Shown here piece by piece: positions 1-5,220 of a stretch of DNA of 5,220 nucleotides. Below the pieces are notes generated by a model. The model was not told the DNA's origin, did no database searches, and saw only the letters and a program-made list of their open reading frames with translations. Positions within the stretch are counted from its first letter, which is position 1; each line of letters starts with the position of its first letter. Source of the DNA: Fidelibacterota bacterium (lineage in GTDB: Bacteria; Fidelibacterota; Marinisomatia; Marinisomatales; TCS55); NCBI GenBank assembly GCA_002713385.1, contig PAWC01000028.1, positions 3,808 through 9,027 on the forward strand, given 5' to 3'. The translations under genes were made by a program, and so were the position numbers.

Positions 1-1326
1 TACATTCCTGGGGAGCTGGCTTATATATAATTGTACATCCGCAATTTTACCTTCAGCCATCAATAAATCAATCAGGCTGGAGTGAATTTTGAACGCAAGC
101 TTTTTATCAGGGCTCGATGCCAGAGCTGTTTCGTAAGCTAGTCGGGCGCCATCCAAATCCTGTAGAACTTTGAATTGGATTTCGCCTAACCGAAAATGCG
201 CTTTAGGGGAAAAGGATGTTGATACAAGCTCATTTAATATGGTGTTATACAGAATAATTGCCTGTTCCAATGATGCGGTGGAAATGCTGCTTGGTTGATA
301 AAAACCGCTGGAAAAAAACACATTATTTATTTCATTCAGAATAAATGAATTACTTATTTGATGCGGTAAAATCTGATCCTCATAAACTTGCCCGAGGCCT
401 AACAGTACTTTCCCTAGTTCCTTTATTTCAATTTCTTTCTTATTACTGCGGATTTCCTGCAATAGAGTTTGATAGGTTTGAATAGCCAGTTTGAATTGTT
501 TTTCTTGGCGTAGGTTGCTGGCAAAAGTGTTTAAGCCTTTCCAACGAATTTGCTGATCACCTGTTATAGCCAATTGATGCTTTAAGGATTCATCATATCT
601 GCCAATTTTGAAATAGAGTGCTGATAAAAAACTGTAACTGATATTAGGAGATGCATCTATCTTTTTCAAAAGGTAATTTTCAATTATTGGAATCGTTTCT
701 TTATCATCGCTGATAATTAATATTTTATCCAATATTATTTTATTCTGGTGCTGGTTGTGCTGGGCAAAAATCATATATTCAGACAGTGCTTTTTCTACAC
801 TTTGCCTGGACTGGTAAAAAGTGCCCATATCCAATGCCATAAAATCAGGATCAGCAAATTGTTCCCTGCACCCATAAACCAATTGAATCATTTTATCTCC
901 AAGGCCTAAACGGCTGTAGGTATGTATCAACATGCGGTAAGCACTGGGGTTTTGCCCATATTGCTGGATGAATTCATTCCACACATGCACTGCCTGCTCA
1001 TGATTATCGCTTATATAAAATATTTCTCCAAGTTCTACATGATGCTGAATGTCATGGGGAGAGTGTTTTAACCAATGACTGATTAGTTCAGCTGCGGCCA
1101 TATAATCACCCTGCCGTTTGTAAATATTTTTTAAACGATTGTAAGCCTGCCTGTTCTTTGGCTTCGTCTCTAATATTAATTCATAAATCTTCTGTGCTTC
1201 CTGCAGATCACCTTTACGTTCCATCAGCAACGCATTTTCCAGCCCACTTTTACCCAGGGACTGAACTTGTACCTGTGCAGTACATATGGAAATAAAAAGA
1301 AAAAGAATAAATGATTTAATTTGCAT
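1..1326 (-). CDS. Exported tetratricopeptide-repeat protein, N-terminal part (3' end beyond the window)
   Basis: An open frame of exactly 442 codons runs from ATG at 1326 to the window edge with no stop. The protein begins MQIKSFILFLFISICTAQVQ, a short basic start plus hydrophobic core ending in CTA|Q, which looks like a signal peptidase I site. A lipobox is not convincing because Ile precedes the Cys. TPR-like helix pairs follow: residues about 29-58 (GDLQEAQKIYELILETKPKN), 61-92 (GDYMAAAELISHWLKHSP), 95-127, 128-158, then less regular repeats at about 230-258 (KIGRYDESLKHQLAI), 265-292 and 375-408 (AHFRLGEIQF then DGARLAYETALASSPD). The product is probably a periplasmic helical scaffold for protein-protein contacts; nothing suggests catalysis. 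Its start lies inside the end of the upstream gene (11-base overlap, different frame) and has no Shine-Dalgarno, so it is probably translated by coupling. TPR is an assembly class, so the specific partner is inferred only from the operon. Confidence 0.9.
   Translation of the reverse strand, partial: MQIKSFILFLFISICTAQVQVQSLGKSGLENALLMERKGDLQEAQKIYELILETKPKNRQAYNRLKNIYKRQGDYMAAAELISHWLKHSPHDIQHHVELGEIFYISDNHEQAVHVWNEFIQQYGQNPSAYRMLIHTYSRLGLGDKMIQLVYGCREQFADPDFMALDMGTFYQSRQSVEKALSEYMIFAQHNQHQNKIILDKILIISDDKETIPIIENYLLKKIDASPNISYSFLSALYFKIGRYDESLKHQLAITGDQQIRWKGLNTFASNLRQEKQFKLAIQTYQTLLQEIRSNKKEIEIKELGKVLLGLGQVYEDQILPHQISNSFILNEINNVFFSSGFYQPSSISTASLEQAIILYNTILNELVSTSFSPKAHFRLGEIQFKVLQDLDGARLAYETALASSPDKKLAFKIHSSLIDLLMAEGKIADVQLYISQLPRNV
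1276..1326 (-). other. Signal peptide region of the TPR protein
   Basis: The first 17 codons encode a Lys at position 4, a hydrophobic core (FILFLFISI) and the C-T-A cleavage context, with Gln predicted as the first mature residue. This indicates Sec-dependent export to the periplasm, the same compartment as the coiled coil of the upstream gene product. Cys15 would be removed with the peptide. The cleavage position was judged by eye. Confidence 0.75.
1316..1326 (-). promoter_or_regulatory. 11-base gene overlap coupling the large gene to the TPR gene
   Basis: The last codons of the large gene (Asn-Ala-Asn-stop) contain the TPR gene's ATG in another frame: in AATGCAAATTAA the ATG starts eight bases before the stop triplet. 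No Shine-Dalgarno lies upstream, so initiation probably relies on ribosomes terminating just downstream. There is no room for a terminator or promoter between the genes, which supports one transcript. Confidence 0.8.
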
Positions 1327-4300
1327 TTAACGAATCTGATTGTGTTGAAAGGAAATCATTTTCACTGATGGAATTGAAATATCTGCGGATCATGGCTTGG
1401 TAATCCCTGGGATAACCGGCTTTAAGAGCACGATTCATGGCTTCTAAAGCTAGGCTGCGGCGCTGGCCCATGTCTGTTGGCAGTCCTGCCGGGCCGCTAG
1501 TGAATATTTCTGTTGCTGTTTCACTCTTGCGTTCTTCTTTTTCACCCCGTTGGGTCAAAGATTTCTGACTGTCCAGCATGCGGGATAGTATACGCTGCTG
1601 CCGATCAACCGTTTTTCTGGAAATTTTCTTACGTTCTAGATCTTTCAGCACTTCATCCATCTCTTGGGCAATTCCGCCCATGTCACCCAAGCCCTTTTCT
1701 CCAGAACGTTTCATTTCATTCATCAATTCCTGCATGGATTTCCTGATCTGTCTTTGTTCTTGCAGGATTTTTTTTAAAAGACCCTGTTGTGCAGCAGCGG
1801 TCATTTGTCCCATGGCTAGCTGCATACTTTGATTGTTAATACCTTGCTGTTGTCCAGCCAGCTTTTGCATTTGTTCTAAAAACTGCTCATACCCGCTGGC
1901 AGAACCAGATGAACGCATTTGAATCATAGACTGGTGAATAGCCATTGCTGTTTCATTCAATGATTTCATGGCTTGTTGCTGGTGCTGTGCTGCACCACGG
2001 CCATTGCGTTGCGCCAAAGCATTAATGGCCTCTTCCATCATAGCGTTGGACATCCCCATACCCCGCCCAATTTCCGGAGTAACAGCAAACGTTTCCCGTG
2101 ACAGTTCCATGAGCTGTTCCATAATTTGATAAAGCTGATCCTGCATCATTTGTTGTCGACCAGCCATTTGTCGTAACCTAGGAGAATTGTTTGGGACGAA
2201 TCCTGTTTCACTCTGTAATTGCTCTTGGGATTTTGAAAGATTCAGTACATCGCTCATGACTTGCTGAAATTTGGAAGCCATCTCCCTAGTTGTTGCTGAT
2301 TGGAATCCCTGTTGAATATCACGTATTTCAGATAATAAATTTTGCAAATTTTCTATAGCAGATGCACTGTATTCTGAAGCTTCATCAGTATTTTGCCTGC
2401 TCAATTGATTCACCGTTCGTTGCAGGTCTGCATATATTTGATTCATCAACGGATCACGTTTTAGATCTGTAAGTTGATCGGATGATTCTTTATGAAATTT
2501 TTCAACAGCTTCAGCAGTTTCTTCCATTTCATTACGGATATTAGAAAATTCTTCAACCTGTCTTTGTTCTTCCTCACTCAATTTTGAGAATAATGATCGA
2601 TCTGTTTGTTCATTTGTGCGATCAATGCGGTCATGGATCTTTTCCTGTTGTTCTGCAAGTGTTTCCAGGCGGGTCCGTAATTCATCAATTTTCTGTTCAG
2701 CTTTAATTCGCTCAAAAATATCGATAAACCTGTCCAATTCCTGTTCAATGCGTTCCATATTATCCGTTAATGATTGCAGCGCATCCTGCAACTTGTTGGG
2801 ATCCATTTCGGCCATCATGTCATCAATATTTTGGAGGTTTTTCATCAAATCTTCCGAAAGCAATTCATCAATTAACTCTTGTAAATGATTGAACTTTTCT
2901 AACAAATCAGATGAAAAAAGATCATTTTTATCTGCTGCTTCCTGTAATGCTTCCAATGATTGTGCAATTTCTTTCATTTTGCGGAATTCTTCGCGTACTC
3001 CTTCCAGCATTTTTTGCAGATCCTGCTGTTGGTCCCAAGTCAATTCGTCCTGTTTTAAAATATCAAGTTCCAACTGTTCCAAATTCTCACGTATGGCTTC
3101 CAGTTCTTCTTTTGAATAAGTGATCTCTTCCAATATAATTTCTTCTTCATTTTCAAAAGCAGTGAATATTTCAGCCAACCCTGGAAGTCGTGCGATGAAT
3201 TCATTTGTAATTGTTTTTTTGGGACCATTGATCAAATCGTTATCGGATAATTCAAAATGGAAATGGACTTCATCTTCCGGCATTAAACCTAATTCAACCA
3301 ACTGCCAAATATGTATTAATTCTTGATTTACATTCATGGGATCATCAATTGGAATCGAAAATAGAGAAAGAAGGATATCCATTGCTATATAAGCAGGCCT
3401 GTGAATTTCATAGGCGACCTGTAAATTGGAAAATCCGAAATCGTCTTCTATTAGTAAATGTATTGGTATAGTTTGATCTCTACCAAGCTCAATGACTTGT
3501 TCGGGTTGATAGACAGTTATATCCGGTTTTAGATCATGAATTGCTGTAATGTAAAAAGGAATCGGATTGCGATTTGTGATTCCGCGTATATCCTGTAGTT
3601 GGATGGCCAATTGTCCATCTTCTTTGATTGTAAAATCACCCGCTGCTTTTTTACCATTGATTTTCATGGACAATTCTTCATTATTGATGATTAATGCTCC
3701 GTTTTTTAAAGGACGGTTACTGCGCAGCGCAACATGAACACTTGATCCTATCAAGCCACTGATATCTGCCTGATTTCCTTTTTGAATGATGGGTTTTAAG
3801 TGTGTATAACTTGGCGGTGTAAGCGTAATTGTTAAATCTTCCATTACTGGACGATCCGTTACAGAAATAGCATAAAATGGAGAAGATATTTCTTCCCAAA
3901 CTTCCCAAAAATGAACTGCTTTATAATATGCGCGATAACGATAATCCTGGGAAATATCTTCAATAGTATATTTATAAATCCCCACATTATCTTTTTTCGC
4001 GATTATTATAGGTTGATTACTGTCAGGTGCAGCATAAGCTTGCAGATCAATAATAAGAGAATCGGGTGCGTCGCCCGTAACTGTGAATGCAAGTTCTGTT
4101 GTTTCTCCGCCCAAAAGATTGATATTTCCAGATTGATTTTGAATTGCAAATGGTTTTGGTACAGAAAAAGATGTTTGGGGGTGGGACCATCGAAAAATAG
4201 CCTGAGCAGAAGCATTCCAACTGATTGCAAACAGGAATACACCGACCAGTAGAATTATCATTGAATACGATTTCCATTTTTCTGCACGATTGGAATGGAA

Positions 4301-4729
4301 TAATTCAGCTTCATTGAGGTTTTCCAGTTTTGTGACAGTTTTTTTCACAAAAGATTTACTCAATTTCTTAGATGAACTTGTATCTATGCCCCGTTCTAAT
4401 TGCAGAGCATTGATTAATGTATCTTCTTTTGGAAACACCAATCTGCCAGCGGCTCTGGCCAAGGTTGACCGTCGGTAACGATGAATCCTGTTATTGATTG
4501 CCAGGACGTAAATCAATACAAAACCAGATAAAATGACCAATGTAATCAGTAAACCCAACTGCCATATTCCGTAGCGGACCTGTGGAATGAAGTAAAAGAT
4601 GCTTTCCAGAGATATGGCACTAATAACTGCTAGAAGGCCGAACGAATACAATATCCAAGCCGCAGTTTTGGCATCGTTCAACAAGGCTGCACTGCGAATA
4701 GTTTTGAGTTGTTTTTCGATTGATTGCAT
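1316..4729 (-). CDS. Large membrane-anchored DUF4175-like protein with periplasmic beta domains and long coiled coil
   Basis: Complete protein of 1137 residues. Hydrophobic segments lie at about 24-47, 53-78 and 153-174. The loop between the second and third (79-152) is rich in Arg/Lys, so by the positive-inside rule it is cytoplasmic and everything after residue 175 is periplasmic. Residues 185-520 look like consecutive Ig-like beta domains with DUF4175-type signatures: VTDRPVMEDLTITLTPPSYT (290-309), DLKPDITVYQPE (399-410), IEDDFGF (427-433) and a DND...GPK motif (496-504). Residues about 530-1065 are almost entirely charged or Gln/Met-rich heptad-like helix. The C-terminus carries GLPTDMGQRRSLALEAMNRA (1082-1101) and GYPRDYQAMIRRYFNSISE (1105-1123), the ending I associate with this family. 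No cysteine occurs anywhere. The ATG at 4729 is the first Met of the frame and precedes the first membrane segment. No Shine-Dalgarno is seen, so translation probably couples to the upstream gene. The role is probably structural or mechanical in the envelope; no enzymatic motif was seen. SMC-like and phage tape-measure alternatives fit poorly because of the membrane topology and beta domains. Confidence 0.93.
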   Translation of the reverse strand: MQSIEKQLKTIRSAALLNDAKTAAWILYSFGLLAVISAISLESIFYFIPQVRYGIWQLGLLITLVILSGFVLIYVLAINNRIHRYRRSTLARAAGRLVFPKEDTLINALQLERGIDTSSSKKLSKSFVKKTVTKLENLNEAELFHSNRAEKWKSYSMIILLVGVFLFAISWNASAQAIFRWSHPQTSFSVPKPFAIQNQSGNINLLGGETTELAFTVTGDAPDSLIIDLQAYAAPDSNQPIIIAKKDNVGIYKYTIEDISQDYRYRAYYKAVHFWEVWEEISSPFYAISVTDRPVMEDLTITLTPPSYTHLKPIIQKGNQADISGLIGSSVHVALRSNRPLKNGALIINNEELSMKINGKKAAGDFTIKEDGQLAIQLQDIRGITNRNPIPFYITAIHDLKPDITVYQPEQVIELGRDQTIPIHLLIEDDFGFSNLQVAYEIHRPAYIAMDILLSLFSIPIDDPMNVNQELIHIWQLVELGLMPEDEVHFHFELSDNDLINGPKKTITNEFIARLPGLAEIFTAFENEEEIILEEITYSKEELEAIRENLEQLELDILKQDELTWDQQQDLQKMLEGVREEFRKMKEIAQSLEALQEAADKNDLFSSDLLEKFNHLQELIDELLSEDLMKNLQNIDDMMAEMDPNKLQDALQSLTDNMERIEQELDRFIDIFERIKAEQKIDELRTRLETLAEQQEKIHDRIDRTNEQTDRSLFSKLSEEEQRQVEEFSNIRNEMEETAEAVEKFHKESSDQLTDLKRDPLMNQIYADLQRTVNQLSRQNTDEASEYSASAIENLQNLLSEIRDIQQGFQSATTREMASKFQQVMSDVLNLSKSQEQLQSETGFVPNNSPRLRQMAGRQQMMQDQLYQIMEQLMELSRETFAVTPEIGRGMGMSNAMMEEAINALAQRNGRGAAQHQQQAMKSLNETAMAIHQSMIQMRSSGSASGYEQFLEQMQKLAGQQQGINNQSMQLAMGQMTAAAQQGLLKKILQEQRQIRKSMQELMNEMKRSGEKGLGDMGGIAQEMDEVLKDLERKKISRKTVDRQQRILSRMLDSQKSLTQRGEKEERKSETATEIFTSGPAGLPTDMGQRRSLALEAMNRALKAGYPRDYQAMIRRYFNSISENDFLSTQSDSLNAN

Positions 4730-4731
4730 TA
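4729..4731 (-). promoter_or_regulatory. Stop-start overlap (TAATG) coupling DUF4159 gene to the large gene
   Basis: On the minus strand the DUF4159 stop TAA and the next gene's ATG share one A, giving TAATG. The 30 bases before the ATG are AT-rich and contain no GGAG-like ribosome binding site. Termination-reinitiation by the same ribosome is the simplest way to start the large protein, which would keep the two products in a linked ratio. The overlap is directly visible; the coupling is inferred. Confidence 0.8.
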
Positions 4732-5220
4732 CTGTGTCAGAGCAAAATGAATAATATTTACACCCATTTGCAACGCTGTTTCACGAATGGATTGAGGATC
4801 ATTGTGCACTTCAGCATCTTCCCAACCATCGCCTAAATCACTTTCATATGTATAGAGAACCAGAATAATATCATCTTCAAAAAGAGCTAAGGCCTGAGGT
4901 GGTTTATTATCATGTTCGTGGACCTTTGGTAAGCCATGTTTAAAGTTATATACTTGGTGAAATATGGGATGATCATGAGGCAATTCAATAAGAGCCTTAT
5001 CCGGGAAAACACGTTTCATTTCTCTACGGAATGATTGATCCATTCCATAATTATCATCAGCATGCAGAAAACCACCCCGCTGTAAAAATGTTCTTAAGCG
5101 AATGATTTCTGCATCAGTAAAACGCACATTACCATGCCCGGTCATGTACAAATATGGATACGAATAAAGATTTTCATCCGTTAGCTTAATGCGAGTTTCT
5201 TTATCGGCGGCAATAATGGC
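4729..5220 (-). CDS. DUF4159 domain-containing protein, C-terminal part (start lies beyond the window)
   Basis: The frame is open to the window edge, so these are the last 163 residues of a longer protein. Family features are clear: YMTGHG (visible residues 25-30), the GGFLHADDNYG block (49-59) followed by FRREMKRVFPD (64-74), LPHDHPIFH (80-88), GLPKVHEHD (96-104), YTYESDLGDGWED (123-135) and the terminal MGVNIIHFALTQ. These are the conserved blocks I know from DUF4159, which is thought to have a class I glutamine-amidotransferase-like fold. The visible part contains no cysteine, so the classical amidotransferase nucleophile is absent here, and a binding role or a different chemistry is more likely. 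It contains ten histidines, several in conserved blocks. A TTG at 5151 could be taken as a start, but the in-frame sequence before it (ending YSYPY) continues the domain, so the real start is outside. The stop overlaps the next gene's ATG by one base. Family assignment is strong; function is unknown. Confidence 0.93.
   Translation of the reverse strand, partial: AIIAADKETRIKLTDENLYSYPYLYMTGHGNVRFTDAEIIRLRTFLQRGGFLHADDNYGMDQSFRREMKRVFPDKALIELPHDHPIFHQVYNFKHGLPKVHEHDNKPPQALALFEDDIILVLYTYESDLGDGWEDAEVHNDPQSIRETALQMGVNIIHFALTQ

Noticed and set aside
1276..1326. Lipoprotein signal in the TPR protein (Cys15)
   Set aside because: The residues before the Cys are Ile-Ser-Ile. A lipobox needs a small residue (Gly/Ala/Ser) just before Cys, so a signal peptidase I site after CTA fits better.
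2616..3326. Series of Ser/Cys-rich open frames on the plus strand
   Set aside because: They are antisense to the Glu/Lys/Gln-rich coiled coil, whose codons (GAA, CAG, GAT) read backwards as Ser, Leu, Phe and Cys without stops. No domain is present.
3911..4252. 113-codon open frame on the plus strand
   Set aside because: It lies wholly antisense to the beta-domain part of the large gene. The product is Cys/Ile-rich with no recognisable domain or ribosome binding site, which is typical of a shadow frame.
1316..4729. SMC/Rad50-type ATPase or phage tape-measure protein, suggested by the long coiled coil
   Set aside because: No Walker A, Walker B or ABC signature is visible. Three membrane segments and Ig-like domains precede the coil, and the surrounding genes are not phage genes.
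4729..5151. A self-contained 140-residue gene starting at TTG 5151
   Set aside because: The frame is open to the window edge, and the residues before the TTG (ending NLYSYPY) flow directly into the conserved YMTGHG block. A start there would cut the domain, so this is the tail of a longer gene.
1..5220. Mobile element, CRISPR array, tRNA/rRNA or intrinsic terminator
   Set aside because: The whole window is coding in three overlapping frames. No direct-repeat array, terminal inverted repeat, transposase-like protein, cloverleaf sequence or GC hairpin followed by a T-run was seen in the sense direction.

Overview
The window is densely coding. All of it reads on the minus strand as three consecutive genes with no intergenic gaps, and the first and last run off the window edges. 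In transcription order (high to low coordinates) they are: (1) the C-terminal 163 residues of a DUF4159-family protein (5220-4729); (2) a complete 1137-residue membrane-anchored protein with three N-terminal membrane segments, a beta-sandwich region resembling DUF4175-type proteins, and a very long Gln/Met-rich coiled coil (4729-1316); (3) the first 442 residues of a secreted tetratricopeptide-repeat (TPR) protein (1326-1). No RNA gene, mobile element, CRISPR array, terminator or internal promoter was recognised.

The sequence is AT-rich, and neither internal start codon has a recognisable Shine-Dalgarno sequence. Together with the gene set, this points to a Gram-negative-type bacterium, perhaps of the FCB superphylum (Marinimicrobia, Ignavibacteriota, Calditrichota or relatives). 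That placement is inferred from remembered family resemblance and was not searched.

The genes form one overlapping transcription unit. The DUF4159 stop and the next ATG share one base (TAATG), and the large gene overlaps the TPR gene by 11 bases. Translational coupling, and therefore a shared process, is likely. DUF4159 and DUF4175-like proteins are commonly found near MoxR-type AAA ATPases, DUF58 and von Willebrand/BatA-type proteins. The three products may be the envelope part of such a system, whose ATPase and vWA genes would lie upstream of this window. The predicted picture is an inner-membrane protein projecting Ig-like domains and a long helical rod into the periplasm, partnered by an exported TPR scaffold and a DUF4159 domain with a glutamine-amidotransferase-like fold. 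The biochemical activity of these families is not established. The most notable features are the size and composition of the rod, the complete absence of cysteine from the 1137-residue protein, and the tight coupling of the three genes.
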